Source of the DNA: Sphingobacteriales bacterium UTBCD1
GTDB taxonomy: Bacteria > Bacteroidota > Bacteroidia > Chitinophagales > Chitinophagaceae
NCBI GenBank assembly: GCA_002066995.1
Contig: MWTC01000019.1
Location: forward strand, 59,730-123,729
Length of the DNA stretch: 64,000 nt
Reading direction: 5' to 3'
A model generated the notes under the pieces. It had not been told where the DNA came from. It worked only from the letters and a program-made list of their open reading frames with translations, and did not search any database. Of this stretch, positions 7,810 through 16,413 are shown one piece after another. Every line of letters starts with the position of its first letter. Position 1 is the first letter of the stretch. Both the position numbers and the translations under genes were made by a program.

Positions 7810-9351
7810 ATGCCTCTGAACCAGATATTCGTAGTTTATTTGATATCCCTGTTGTACATGATGCTTCCGTCTGTTGGGTTTGCAAAATTATTTGCAAAGG
7901 CAAATGTGGCTCCCTGGAAAGCTTATGTTCCTTTTTATAATACCTGGGTAATGCAGGAACTTGCTCAGCGGCCAAAACATTGGGTGTTCTGGCAACTGAT
8001 CCCGGTAGTAGGATGGTTTATCACCCCGGGGATTTTTATAGAATTTGCCAAACTGTTTGGTAAGTTCACCATCGGCCAGCACACACTGGCTTCTTTAATT
8101 CCGTTTGCATATTTCCCGTATATAGCTTTTAAAGAAGACCCTGAATTTATCGGCCCCGATGCGGTAAGGAAACATAAAAAAGGTGGTTGGAGAGAATGGG
8201 TGGATGCAGCTATATTTGCTGTAGTTGCAGCAACACTGATCCGTACTTTTGTTTTTGAAGCATACACCATTCCTTCCGGTTCGATGGAAAAGACTTTGCT
8301 GATTAATGATTTTCTGTTTGTCAGCAAGTTCAGTTACGGCCCCCGCATTCCCAACACTCCTTTATCCATTCCATTTATTCATAATTATATTCCGGGGCTT
8401 AACTGGAAATCATATTCCACAGCAATTGAATTACCTTATATCCGCTGGTTTGCTTCCCCGGTAAAAAGAGGGGATGTTGTGGTTTTTAATTTCCCTACAG
8501 GCGATACGGTAATTCATAAAGCAGGCTTTGAATCTGCCAATCCCTATTATGATGTGAAACGAAGAGCTGCAGCCGGATCTGTTAACGACCAGATGATTTT
8601 AAATGATCCTGTCAATTATCCTATAGTTGTACATCCGCCGGATAAAACAGATAATTACATTAAGAGATGCATGGGTGTGGCCGGCGATACTCTTCAGATC
8701 ATTCATGGAGATGTTTATATTGATGGAGTGAAGCAACCTATCCCGCCTAATTCGGAAAGAAATTATGTTGTGGAGTTGAAAGATAACCGCACATTGGATC
8801 CTGATTACCTGAAAGATCTCGGTATAATGGTCAATGAAACAGAAAGTTCTTCTGACCTGAACATGATGGGCAATTCGACATACCTTATCAATATGACAGA
8901 AAAGGAAAAAAACCTGCTGGAAAAATCTCCTATCATAAAAAGCGTACAACCTTATTATATCAATACCCCCGATCCGACTACTTATTTTCCTTATGATTCG
9001 CTTCACAGGTGGTCAGTAGATGAATACGGCCCGGTATGGATACCCAGGAAAGGAGCAAAAGTGATATTGAGCGATTCAACTTTTCCAATCTATCAAAGAG
9101 CTATCCGGGTATATGAAAAAAACAGTTTGGAGAAAAAAGAAGGAAAATATTTCATCAATGGAAAAGAAGCAACTGATTATACTTTTAAAATGAATTATTA
9201 CTGGATGATGGGTGATAACCGCCAGGGTTCCCAGGATTCACGGTTTTGGGGATTTGTACCCGAAGACAGGATAGTAGGTGAAGCGTCTGTCATCTGGTTC
9301 AGCTGGCAAAACGGGCCGAGATGGAACCGTTTATTTAAAGCCGTCAAATGA
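7810..9351 (+). CDS. lepB: Signal peptidase I with N-terminal membrane extension
   Basis: Membrane serine protease that removes signal peptides from Sec- and Tat-exported proteins. The S26 catalytic Ser is S158 in IPSGSMEKT and the general-base Lys is K285 in Y-I-K-R-C-M-G-V-A-G-D. The C-terminal box M-G-D-N-R-x-x-S-Q-D-S-R-x-W-G-F-V is intact. At 513 aa it is much longer than E. coli-type enzymes. The first ~120 residues hold three or so hydrophobic segments (around 1-25, 55-75, 85-105) before the canonical anchor helix at about 132-150. A long insert (about 300-440) separates the catalytic Lys from the C-terminal box. Both additions are usual in Bacteroidota LepB. Its own promoter lies just upstream. 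Confidence 0.95.
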   Translation: MPLNQIFVVYLISLLYMMLPSVGFAKLFAKANVAPWKAYVPFYNTWVMQELAQRPKHWVFWQLIPVVGWFITPGIFIEFAKLFGKFTIGQHTLASLIPFAYFPYIAFKEDPEFIGPDAVRKHKKGGWREWVDAAIFAVVAATLIRTFVFEAYTIPSGSMEKTLLINDFLFVSKFSYGPRIPNTPLSIPFIHNYIPGLNWKSYSTAIELPYIRWFASPVKRGDVVVFNFPTGDTVIHKAGFESANPYYDVKRRAAAGSVNDQMILNDPVNYPIVVHPPDKTDNYIKRCMGVAGDTLQIIHGDVYIDGVKQPIPPNSERNYVVELKDNRTLDPDYLKDLGIMVNETESSSDLNMMGNSTYLINMTEKEKNLLEKSPIIKSVQPYYINTPDPTTYFPYDSLHRWSVDEYGPVWIPRKGAKVILSDSTFPIYQRAIRVYEKNSLEKKEGKYFINGKEATDYTFKMNYYWMMGDNRQGSQDSRFWGFVPEDRIVGEASVIWFSWQNGPRWNRLFKAVK

Positions 9352-9416
9352 TTGCAACTTTTTTAGCCGGATATTGTTGTACTTGGCGGTTCATATTTTC
9401 ACTGTAACTTTTGCCT

Positions 9417-9902
9417 ATGAAAGAGAACAAATCAGAATTCAGTTACGAAGTTTATGATGATATCAGTGAACTGAACGATAAGGATGCCCGCTTACTGAAA
9501 AAAGCCAGAGTAGTTACAAAAGAAGCCTATGCTCCTTATTCCAACTTCAGGGTGGGAGCGGTTGCCATTCTTGAAAATGGTGAGACGGTAACGGGTACCA
9601 ACCAGGAGAATGCTTCATTTCCTGTGGGCATTTGTGCCGAAAGAGTTTTACTGGGAACAGTGGCCACGCTGCATCCGCAAGTGCCAATAGATACGATGGC
9701 CATAAGTTTTACAAGCGGCAGCCAGGAAAGCGATCACCCGATCTCTCCCTGTGGAATGTGCCGCCAGGCATTGATGGAATATGAATCAAGAGTGCAAAAG
9801 CCGATCCGGCTTATTTTAAGTGGTCAGACAGGAAAAGTGTTTGTGATCAAAACTGCAAGTATGTTGTTGCCGCTGGCATTTACGAATAAAGAGTTGGGGT
9901 GA
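9417..9902 (+). CDS. cdd: Cytidine deaminase
   Basis: Zinc hydrolase that converts cytidine or deoxycytidine to uridine or deoxyuridine in pyrimidine salvage. Zinc-site motifs are clear: C73-A-E75 with the catalytic glutamate, and P-C112-G-M-C115. The substrate-binding Y-S-N-F-R-V-G-A segment at 41-48 is also intact. The ATG at 9417 is used; a TTG two codons upstream is in frame but there is no reason to prefer it. The resulting 161 aa is slightly longer than homotetrameric Cdd (~130 aa), with an acidic N-terminal extension of about 20 residues. It stands alone downstream of lepB with a 65-bp gap. Confidence 0.93.
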   Translation: MKENKSEFSYEVYDDISELNDKDARLLKKARVVTKEAYAPYSNFRVGAVAILENGETVTGTNQENASFPVGICAERVLLGTVATLHPQVPIDTMAISFTSGSQESDHPISPCGMCRQALMEYESRVQKPIRLILSGQTGKVFVIKTASMLLPLAFTNKELG

Positions 9903-10003
9903 GAAAGAAAAAAATCAAAAGTCAAAACTCAAAATTTAGGACAAAACATAAAATAGCAAAACACTTTAACGAATAGAGAACTTCTTTAATTTTTGCTTTT
10001 GAC

Positions 10004-10015
10004 CCTGCCGGCAGG
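10004..10015. repeat. GC-rich palindrome CCTGCCGGCAGG in a convergent gap
   Basis: Perfect 12-bp palindrome between the convergent cdd and MGMT genes. The same core is in the longer palindrome at 15344-15365, suggesting a dispersed repeat family. It may also serve as a weak terminator hairpin. Confidence 0.55.
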
Positions 10016-10023
10016 TTTTGAAT

Positions 10024-10521
10024 TTAAAAAAGAGTCTGTATTCCATACGCCACTTTTGCTTCGTGCTCCAATAACCATTTTTTTCTCCACAGTCCTCCGC
10101 CATAACCTACCAGGTCACGGTTGGAGCCGATCACACGGTGGCAGGGAACGATGATGACAATATTATTTTTCCCGTTGGCATTCGCAACTGCTCTCGTGGC
10201 TTTGGTATCACCTGTCATTCTTGCAAGTTCAAGATAACTGATTGTTTTCGCATAAGGAATGTGGAGTAGTTCACTCCACACTTTCTGCTGAAAAGCGGTA
10301 CCGGCCTGATGCACCGGCAGATCAAATTGTCTTCTTTCCCCGTTGAAATATTGAATGAGCTGCTCCACACACTGAATGATCAACGGAGGTAAGTTTCTTT
10401 TTTTACCCGGGGTTTTTGTGGTCTTATCATGAAATGCCACTTCACTGATAAAATTCTTTGTGCCGGTGATCTTCAGCAAGCCTATTGGTGATTGGTAATA
10501 TGTGGAATAAATCTCACTCAT
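10024..10521 (-). CDS. ogt: Methylated-DNA-[protein]-cysteine S-methyltransferase (MGMT)
   Basis: Suicide DNA-repair protein that takes the alkyl group from O6-alkylguanine onto its own cysteine. The active-site motif is I-V-P-C127-H-R-V-I-G, preceded by the helix-turn-helix region with R-A-V-A-N-A-N (about 110-116, including the arginine-finger type helix), and followed by G-Y-G-G-G-L-x-x-K-x-x-L-L-x-x-E. Length 165 aa fits the Ogt/MGMT type without an Ada regulatory domain. It starts 2 bp after the csaA stop, so the two are probably one transcript. The symbol ogt is by family analogy. Confidence 0.93.
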   Translation of the reverse strand: MSEIYSTYYQSPIGLLKITGTKNFISEVAFHDKTTKTPGKKRNLPPLIIQCVEQLIQYFNGERRQFDLPVHQAGTAFQQKVWSELLHIPYAKTISYLELARMTGDTKATRAVANANGKNNIVIIVPCHRVIGSNRDLVGYGGGLWRKKWLLEHEAKVAYGIQTLF

Positions 10522-10523
10522 GG

Positions 10524-10856
10524 TTAACCGATCTTCATGCCATTACTTACCGGCCGTTCCGGCTGCAATAAAATTACATTTTTGTTTTCATCATATACTC
10601 CAAGGATAAGGCATTCGCTGGAAAAGTCAGCGATCTGCTTTGGAGGAAAGTTCACTACTGCAATAACCTGCTTGTTCAAAAGATCTTCTTTCCGGTAGTG
10701 TTCCGTGATCTGTGCCGATGATCTTTTCTTTCCCAGGTACCCGAAGTCGATGATTAGCCGGTAAGCAGGTTTCCTGGCTTTCGGGAAATCTCGCACATCA
10801 ACGATGATTCCGCAGCGGATATCAATTTTCTCAAAATCCTCCCAGGTTATATTCAT
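10524..10856 (-). CDS. csaA: CsaA-like tRNA-binding protein / export-related chaperone
   Basis: Single-domain OB-fold protein of the tRNA-binding (EMAP/MetRS C-terminal-like) family; CsaA is described as a chaperone-like factor linked to protein export in Bacillus. The 110-aa sequence carries the family features D-I-R-C-G-x-I near residue 12, K-A-R-K-P-A-Y-x-L-x-I-D-F-G at about 26-39, the central Q-V-I-A-V-V-N-F-P-P-K-Q-I and a conserved late S-E-x-L-I-L-G-V. It leads the probable two-gene operon with the MGMT gene. Its function in this organism is inferred from the family. Confidence 0.88.
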   Translation of the reverse strand: MNITWEDFEKIDIRCGIIVDVRDFPKARKPAYRLIIDFGYLGKKRSSAQITEHYRKEDLLNKQVIAVVNFPPKQIADFSSECLILGVYDENKNVILLQPERPVSNGMKIG

Positions 10857-10961
10857 GAGATCAGTTTTTTAATTGGGCAAACAATAAATATACAAAGTAG
10901 GTTAAAAATTTTCTTTTGAAGATTAAATCGGTAACATTTAACTTGAAGCAAAATTGATCAC

Positions 10962-12404
10962 ATGAGTCAAAAGAAAAAGAGCAGCAATATCAGCCGCCGT
11001 AAATTCATTCGCAATGCCGCCATTGTTGGAGGAAGTTATTTTATTGTGCCGAGGCATGTATTGGGAAGAGGGTTCATTGCCCCCAGTGATACATTGAATA
11101 TTGCAGGTATTGGGGCGGGCGGAAAAGGCGAAGACGACCTGGCCCAGTTTTCGAAAAGTCCCCATGTGAATATCGTTGCGCTTTGTGATGTGGACGACCG
11201 GCAGGCAGTTACATCACGCAAGCGTTTCCCCAAAGCAAATTATTACAAAGATTTCCGGGTGATGCTGGAAAAGGAAAGGAAAAATATAGATGCATGCTCC
11301 ATTTCTACACCCGATAACACACATGCGGTTGCTACACTTGCTGCCATGCAATCAGGTAAACATGTTTATACGCAAAAACCACTGACTCATGATATTTATG
11401 AATCAAGAATTTTGGCACAGGCAGCAAAAAAATATAAAGTGGTCACTCAGATGGGTAACCAGGGTGGTTCGGGTGATGGCGTCCGGAAAACAAAAGAGAT
11501 GATAGATGCAGGCATGATCGGAGATGTGTACTCGGTTCAGTGCTGGACCAACAGGCCGGTATGGCCGCAGGGGATACCGACACCAACCGGGAAATTTGAT
11601 ATTCCATCCGAATTGAATTGGGATCTGTGGATAGGGCCGGCAAAAATGATAGATTATAATCCGGCGTATTTGCCATTTAACTGGAGGGGATGGTGGGCTT
11701 TCGGTACCGGAGCATTGGGAGATATGGCTTGCCATATCATGGATCCGGCTTTTCGTTGTTTGCCAATCGATTTTCCGACTGAAGTGGAATGCAGCATTTC
11801 CACTATATGGAGGGCCATGTGGGATGACAGCATGAATCCTGACAGTTGTCCGCCTTCTTCCATTATTCATTTGAATTATCCGAGGAAAGATGGAAAAGGG
11901 AATATAAAGGTTTCCTGGCATGACGGAGGGTTGCTTCCCGAACGCCCTGATGAATTGTTGCCCGGTGAAGCTTTTGGCAATTGGGATGGAGGATTGTTAT
12001 TCATTGGAGACAAAGGAAAATTGTTGGTTGATTGTTATGGAGCCAATCCGAGATTGTTACCAACTGTTTTAATGAAGGAAAAAGCCATGCCTCCTGAAAC
12101 GATTAAGAGAGTTCCTGAAGGGCATTATCTCCAATGGGTGAATGCCTGCATTGCGGGCTATGGGAATAAAGAAACCAGTTCGCCTTTCGAATATGCCGGT
12201 CCATTTGCTGAAAGCATTCTGATGGGCAACCTTGCCATCCGCAGTTATATGATGCGGAATCCGAAAGGGAAAGGATGGGATGATAAATACCTTGGACGCA
12301 AAAAATTATTGTGGGATGCACAAAATATGAAAATCACCAATTTTGACGAAGCCAACCAGTTTGTCAAAAGAGATTACAGGGATGGATGGAGCCTGACGCT
12401 CTGA
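10962..12404 (+). CDS. Tat-exported Gfo/Idh/MocA family oxidoreductase
   Basis: NAD(P)-dependent oxidoreductase, usually acting on sugars or sugar derivatives. The N-terminus has a twin-arginine signal (S-R-R-K-F-I at 11-16 followed by a hydrophobic stretch), so the enzyme is probably folded with its cofactor and exported to the periplasm. The Rossmann motif G-I-G-A-G-G-K-G (49-56) follows, then C-D-V-D. The position of the usual E-K-P motif reads Q-K-P (138-140), as in a Bacteroidota subgroup with Y-T-Q-K-P-L-T-H-D. Length 480 aa. It stops 5 bp from the convergent dps gene. No sugar-degradation genes are adjacent, so the substrate is unknown. Confidence 0.9.
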   Translation: MSQKKKSSNISRRKFIRNAAIVGGSYFIVPRHVLGRGFIAPSDTLNIAGIGAGGKGEDDLAQFSKSPHVNIVALCDVDDRQAVTSRKRFPKANYYKDFRVMLEKERKNIDACSISTPDNTHAVATLAAMQSGKHVYTQKPLTHDIYESRILAQAAKKYKVVTQMGNQGGSGDGVRKTKEMIDAGMIGDVYSVQCWTNRPVWPQGIPTPTGKFDIPSELNWDLWIGPAKMIDYNPAYLPFNWRGWWAFGTGALGDMACHIMDPAFRCLPIDFPTEVECSISTIWRAMWDDSMNPDSCPPSSIIHLNYPRKDGKGNIKVSWHDGGLLPERPDELLPGEAFGNWDGGLLFIGDKGKLLVDCYGANPRLLPTVLMKEKAMPPETIKRVPEGHYLQWVNACIAGYGNKETSSPFEYAGPFAESILMGNLAIRSYMMRNPKGKGWDDKYLGRKKLLWDAQNMKITNFDEANQFVKRDYRDGWSLTL

Positions 12405-12409
12405 TCGGT

Positions 12410-12880
12410 TTATTTGAGATAACTGCGGATCATCCAGGCCATCTTCTCATGATGTTGCATGAGCCCTGTTACAAAGTCTGCTGAACCAGCATCTTTATGA
12501 ACGGTGTCAATTGTATCGGCAACTTTTCGCATATTGATGATAATGCTCTCATGATCTTCCAGAAGATTCTTCAGTTGTTCTTCCTGTGAAGTGGTATAGT
12601 CCTGTTCCTGTAAGGATGTTACACGGAGATAGTCTTTCAGCCTGCCTTCGGGAAAATGTCCTATCATTCGGATCCGTTCGGCAATCTCGTCAATCATTTC
12701 TTCCAGTTCGCTGTACTGTCCTTCGTAAAATTTATGCATTTCCATAAAGTTGCTCCCTTCATAACTCCAGTGATAATTCCTGGTTTTGTTGTAAAGGATC
12801 TGCTCATCTGCAAGGATAACATTCAGGATCGCCGCAACAGCTTTCTTGTCTTTTTCGGAAATTCCAATATTTGCATTCAT
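12410..12880 (-). CDS. dps: Dps family DNA-protecting ferritin-like protein
   Basis: Mini-ferritin that oxidises and stores iron, protecting DNA from peroxide. The ferroxidase ligands show exactly the spacing of the family: H37, H49, D64 and E68, with N-Y-H-W at 35-38 and the D-E-I-A-E-R-I helix. Length 156 aa is typical. An exact -7 element (TACCTTTG) ends 10 bp before the ATG, giving a very short leader. Monocistronic between convergent and tandem neighbours. Confidence 0.94.
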   Translation of the reverse strand: MNANIGISEKDKKAVAAILNVILADEQILYNKTRNYHWSYEGSNFMEMHKFYEGQYSELEEMIDEIAERIRMIGHFPEGRLKDYLRVTSLQEQDYTTSQEEQLKNLLEDHESIIINMRKVADTIDTVHKDAGSADFVTGLMQHHEKMAWMIRSYLK

Positions 12881-12890
12881 GTCTTTTTTG

Positions 12891-12898
12891 CAAAGGTA
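12891..12898 (-). promoter_or_regulatory. Predicted dps promoter -7 element (TACCTTTG)
   Basis: Exact minus-strand TAnnTTTG, 10 bp before the ATG. No -33 TTG at 17-23 bp. No obvious OxyR- or PerR-like inverted repeat was recognised. Confidence 0.55.
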
Positions 12899-12926
12899 AA
12901 ACTAATGGAATAGAAAGAAAGATCGT

Positions 12927-13793
12927 TCAATCCAGCAACCTGCTTAATTCGGCCAGCTCATTTTTTTTGCTGACGTCCTTTTCTTCTGTAAAACATTTGC
13001 TGAATTCATCCAGGAGTTGCTGAATAATTTTTTTATTCTTCATGGGTTTGAAATAAGAGCCCACCGGCGGCACAGCGATCCGTTTAAAGTAACTTTCAAC
13101 ATCCTGGTGTGTAAATACCTGTCCCGAAGTAGGATCAATGAAGAATTCGATTTTATTGACAGGATTGGGAAGCATTTCATCGGAATAACCCGGTTTAAAA
13201 TATGCAAGGATAAATTGTTTGGGAACGTTCACTGCTTTTACGGGTATGTCAAGTAATTCGCACAATACAAGATACAGGATCCCGTTGCTGATCTGGTTGC
13301 CCCGTTTTGCTTCCAGCACTTTATGGATCATAAAATCACCTGCTTCCTGGTAATTGATTTCACTTCCTTTCAACCCATAATAGCTATATAAAATACTGGT
13401 CACAATATTGATCTGCTCCAGCGGTGTGAGGTAATTGTTTAATTCAAGCCAGATGTTTCGCCTCACTTTTTCAATCTCCTGCATAGTAGCAGTAGTGGAC
13501 AGGTCAGGATACTGAAATTTACAAACGAGTAATGCGCCCAGCATCAGGTCGTGATGTCCCGATATGCTCCATTGGCGGAATTCCTCGCTTAAGTCACGGA
13601 AGTGCAATTTGTGAATGAGCAGTTCAATACGTTGTTGCACTTCTTGATCCGGTGTGGTTTCCCAAAGGTTTTCCAGGTTGGGGATGACGGGATTGCCGTA
13701 GTCAACTATTTTTTGGGTGACGGCATCAAATACCTCCTCATCGGGATCATCAATCAGGTGGAACAGTGCCGTTAATTCTTTGTTTGTTTCCAT
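12927..13793 (-). CDS. SirB1 / transglutaminase-like family protein
   Basis: Cytoplasmic protein of the SirB1 N-terminal (transglutaminase-like fold) type, with no signal peptide. The region at about residues 115-215 has the family pattern: L-x-x-L-x-x-x-L-T-P-L-E-Q-I-N-I-V, then Y-Y-G-L-K-G, and R-G-N-Q-I-S-N-G-I-L-Y-L-V-L at about 166-180, where a transglutaminase Cys would sit; here that area reads R-G-N-Q-I-S, without Cys, so enzymatic activity is doubtful. The first ~90 residues look like HEAT-type helices. The biochemical role of this family is not established. Length 289 aa. Confidence 0.75.
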   Translation of the reverse strand: METNKELTALFHLIDDPDEEVFDAVTQKIVDYGNPVIPNLENLWETTPDQEVQQRIELLIHKLHFRDLSEEFRQWSISGHHDLMLGALLVCKFQYPDLSTTATMQEIEKVRRNIWLELNNYLTPLEQINIVTSILYSYYGLKGSEINYQEAGDFMIHKVLEAKRGNQISNGILYLVLCELLDIPVKAVNVPKQFILAYFKPGYSDEMLPNPVNKIEFFIDPTSGQVFTHQDVESYFKRIAVPPVGSYFKPMKNKKIIQQLLDEFSKCFTEEKDVSKKNELAELSRLLD

Positions 13794-13901
13794 CGTAACG
13801 GGGATAGTCCGGTAAATTTCAGATGTAGAACTGAAAGAGATTCGTTAAAATTTTCCACAGATGGGGAAAGAGAGATGATTCAAAATTTCTTTCGGGGAAA
13901 T

Positions 13902-14843
13902 TTATTGTTTGAGAGATGACTGATCCCTTTTTCTTTTGATCCTTACGGTTGCATTTTTTTCAAGATTGCTGGTCAGTCTTGCTTCATATCTTTTTTTCCC
14001 GTCATCAATGATCATCAGCGCTGTATTCGGGGGAATAGAACCGAGGTTATCGGCAAACATAGTCAGTTCATTTATTTCTTTTGTTGAATCCAGCACCAGA
14101 TCAAAATGAACAGCCTTTGTACTAAGCATCTGGTGAAAGGCAATCAGTTTGTTATTATAAAAAACAGAAATGGAATCACCATCCACTTCTCCGTTGTCGT
14201 AGAAGTCCACTTTCAGGGTATCTGACGCCACTTCAATTTCATTGGCTATTATATTTTCTCTTTCCGTATATTCTTTTTCGATCACATAGTTGATCACTTT
14301 TCTCGGGATGATGTTCACGGCTACTGCCGTATCCGTATAAGCGGGCCTCCACACCTGGTAGGTTTCTTTGTATTCCCGGATTGCTTTCAATACGGAATCT
14401 TCTTTACTGATATCGGCATTTAGCTTCAGGCTGAAATAAATGTCGGCGCAGGTATATTTATATTGCGGAAGGCTGATAAAAGCGCCTTTAAGACTGGAGC
14501 CTGCTTTTGCAGCCATCAGCGTGGCCTGGAGATTCATGGTGCAAAACACTTCAAGGTCGGCAGTGGAGGCGTGATAGGGGATAGGGATCTCGTACAAACT
14601 CAACTGCCTTGATGAAGGATCATAATTCCCTTTTACCTGCAAACTGCGATACGTGTTTTTGAAATAATAGTTCAAAATTCCTTTTACATATCCTTTTTCG
14701 GGATTCAGGATGAGTTCAATGAGATAATTGTTTGCAGAGCCGGATGTTTTTACATTGGCGATCCCATACCAGTATCCAAATACACTTTGGGCATTGGCGC
14801 TCAATGAAAACAGGATGATAATGATAATCAGGGAATTTTTCAT
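13902..14843 (-). CDS. Exported protein of an uncharacterised Bacteroidota family (DNGxxDGD domain), copy 1
   Basis: Unknown function. A signal peptide (MKNSLIIIIILFSLSANAQ) directs export. The N-terminal domain (about 20-135) starts G-Y-W-Y-G and contains G-N-Y-D-P-S-S-R-Q-L-x-L-Y-E. The C-terminal domain (about 205-313) contains V-D-F-Y-D-N-G-E-V-D-G-D-S-I-S-V, then L-S-T-K, and D-N-L-G-S-I-P-P-N-T-A-L-M-I-I-D-D-G-K-K-R-Y. The same two-part layout and motifs recur in the protein at 18955-19755, so they are paralogs. The D-N-G-x-x-D-G-D stretch looks like a calcium-binding or tight beta-turn loop, which is inference. It is followed in the same direction of transcription by the transglutaminase-like gene. 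Confidence 0.8.
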   Translation of the reverse strand: MKNSLIIIIILFSLSANAQSVFGYWYGIANVKTSGSANNYLIELILNPEKGYVKGILNYYFKNTYRSLQVKGNYDPSSRQLSLYEIPIPYHASTADLEVFCTMNLQATLMAAKAGSSLKGAFISLPQYKYTCADIYFSLKLNADISKEDSVLKAIREYKETYQVWRPAYTDTAVAVNIIPRKVINYVIEKEYTERENIIANEIEVASDTLKVDFYDNGEVDGDSISVFYNNKLIAFHQMLSTKAVHFDLVLDSTKEINELTMFADNLGSIPPNTALMIIDDGKKRYEARLTSNLEKNATVRIKRKRDQSSLKQ

Positions 14844-14890
14844 TTTGGGACGGTCCTGGTTCTTTTGATTAAAACGATTTAGTTGTAAAC

Positions 14891-15328
14891 TTATTTCAGA
14901 TGCCTTTTCATTTCTCTTTCAGTCTCCTTTTGTTTAATGCTTTCTCTTTTATCATGGAGTTTTTTCCCTTTTGCCAGGCCAATTTCTATTTTAGCAATAT
15001 TTTTCTCATTGAAAAAGATCCGCAGCGGTATTAACGTGTATCCTTTTTCTTTCAGTTTTGATTCAATTTTCCTTATTTCTCTTTTTTGTAAAAGTAGTTT
15101 TCTGTCACGCAGAGGCTCATGGTTGCTGGCGGTGCCGTGTGTGTACAGGGCAATATGCAATTGTTTCAGCCATACTTCTCCCTTATGTATGATACAATAG
15201 CTGTCCGCAAAACTGGCTTTGCCTTCTCTGAGTGATTTCACTTCAGTACCAAGCAATACCATTCCTGCCACATATTTGCTGTCAATAAGGTATTCAAAAA
15301 ATGCTGACTTGTTTTTGAGTTCTGCCAT
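14891..15328 (-). CDS. smpB: SsrA-binding protein SmpB
   Basis: Partner of tmRNA in trans-translation, which rescues stalled ribosomes. The start is set at 15328 (MAELKNKS), because the conserved core K-x-A-x-F-E-Y starts there; the frame is open a little further upstream but across a palindrome. Family features: G-T-E-V-K-S-L-R-E-G-K-A-S at about 29-41, L-H-I-A-x-Y, D-R-K-L-L-L-x-K-x-E-I, and the basic C-terminal tail G-K-K-L-H-D-K-R-E-S that inserts in the mRNA channel. Length 145 aa. The leader contains a 22-bp palindrome and an exact -7 element. Confidence 0.95.
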   Translation of the reverse strand: MAELKNKSAFFEYLIDSKYVAGMVLLGTEVKSLREGKASFADSYCIIHKGEVWLKQLHIALYTHGTASNHEPLRDRKLLLQKREIRKIESKLKEKGYTLIPLRIFFNEKNIAKIEIGLAKGKKLHDKRESIKQKETEREMKRHLK

Positions 15329-15343
15329 TAATAAAGATAAGAG

Positions 15344-15365
15344 GTCTGCCTGCCGGCAGGCAGAC
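15344..15365. repeat. 22-bp perfect palindrome in the smpB leader
   Basis: Each half-site is GTCTGCCTGCC, giving a perfect palindrome whose centre CCTGCCGGCAGG equals the element at 10004-10015. Its outer end overlaps the last base of the predicted -7 element and it ends 15 bp before the ATG, so it would fold at the 5' end of the smpB mRNA. Confidence 0.75.
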
Positions 15366-15372
15366 AAAATTA
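15365..15372 (-). promoter_or_regulatory. Predicted smpB promoter -7 element (TAATTTTG)
   Basis: Exact minus-strand match 36 bp before the ATG. A second, one-mismatch candidate (TATCTTTA, 15332-15339) lies between the palindrome and the start codon and would give a transcript without the hairpin. Confidence 0.45.
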
Positions 15373-15401
15373 CCTCTTACTTTTAATATATCGTGAAGGG
15401 A

Positions 15402-16316
15402 TTAGTTCTTAAAGAGCATAATGACAGTGGCCAGTTTTTCTTTTAATTCTTTCCTGGAGACGATGAAGTCAAGAAAACCGTGTTCCAGAATAAATTCACT
15501 TCTCTGAAAACCTTCGGGCAGATCTTTTTTAATGGTTTCTTTGATTACCCTTGGTCCTGCAAAACCAATCAATGCTCCGGGCTCTGCAATGTTCAGATCG
15601 CCTAACATGCCAAAGGAAGCGGATATGCCACCAAAAGTAGGATCGGTCAATAAAGAAATGTAAGGAATTTTTGCATCACTGAGTTGCGAGAGCTTTCCGC
15701 TTGTCTTTGCCAGTTGCATCAGGGAGAAAGCACTTTCCATCATCCGTGCGCCTCCGCTTTTGCTGATCACCAGCAGAGGAAACTTGTGCAGGATGCAGTA
15801 GTCCACTGCTCTTGATAATTTTTCCCCCATTACACTGCCAAGCGATCCACCGATAAACTCGAAATCCATGCAGGCGATCACTATATTATTTCCTTTCAGT
15901 TTCCCGACTGCTACTCTCATGGAATCTTTCAGATCGGTTTTATTCCAGGTTTCTTCCAGCCTTTTTTGATAGGGTTTCAGGTCGGTAAATCCCAAATAGT
16001 CTTTGCTGCGGATATTATCGAACAACTCGATGAATAGATTATCGTCAAAGAGGATTTCATAATATTCACTGCTGTTAATGCGGTGGTGGTAACCGCATTT
16101 CGGGCATACGTAGAGATTTTCCTTTAACTCTGTAATCGTACAGATAAAGTTACAGTCAGGGCATTTGACCCATAATCCTTCAGGCGCTTCTTTTTTTTCA
16201 GAAGTTTTGGTGCTGATTCCTTTTTTGATCCGTCTGAACCAGCTTGATCTTGACTCGGCAGTCTTTCCTTCTTCTCCGGCCAGGTTCGCATCAAAATCTT
16301 CAAATTGTTTTGCCAT
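15402..16316 (-). CDS. accD: Acetyl-CoA carboxylase carboxyltransferase subunit beta
   Basis: Beta subunit of the carboxyltransferase that makes malonyl-CoA for fatty acid synthesis. The N-terminal zinc ribbon is intact, with C52, C55, C71 and C74, followed by the crotonase-like carboxyltransferase domain with [18 protein letters not shown], and G-G-I-S-A-S-F. The start at 16316 (MAKQFEDF) gives 304 aa, the same length as typical AccD; the longer open frame upstream crosses the predicted promoter. The alpha subunit is not nearby, consistent with dispersed acc genes. Confidence 0.95.
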   Translation of the reverse strand: MAKQFEDFDANLAGEEGKTAESRSSWFRRIKKGISTKTSEKKEAPEGLWVKCPDCNFICTITELKENLYVCPKCGYHHRINSSEYYEILFDDNLFIELFDNIRSKDYLGFTDLKPYQKRLEETWNKTDLKDSMRVAVGKLKGNNIVIACMDFEFIGGSLGSVMGEKLSRAVDYCILHKFPLLVISKSGGARMMESAFSLMQLAKTSGKLSQLSDAKIPYISLLTDPTFGGISASFGMLGDLNIAEPGALIGFAGPRVIKETIKKDLPEGFQRSEFILEHGFLDFIVSRKELKEKLATVIMLFKN

Positions 16317-16333
16317 AAGCCTTTGTTGAGTCA

Positions 16334-16341
16334 CAAATATA
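16334..16341 (-). promoter_or_regulatory. Predicted accD promoter -7 element (TATATTTG)
   Basis: Exact minus-strand TAnnTTTG 17 bp before the chosen ATG. Its position supports the shorter accD start. Confidence 0.55.
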
Positions 16342-16413
16342 GGGAAGTTGAAAAAAGTGAATAGCTTGTGGCCAATAGTTAATGCCGGTTTTTGGCCATT
16401 CACCGTTTTCTTG

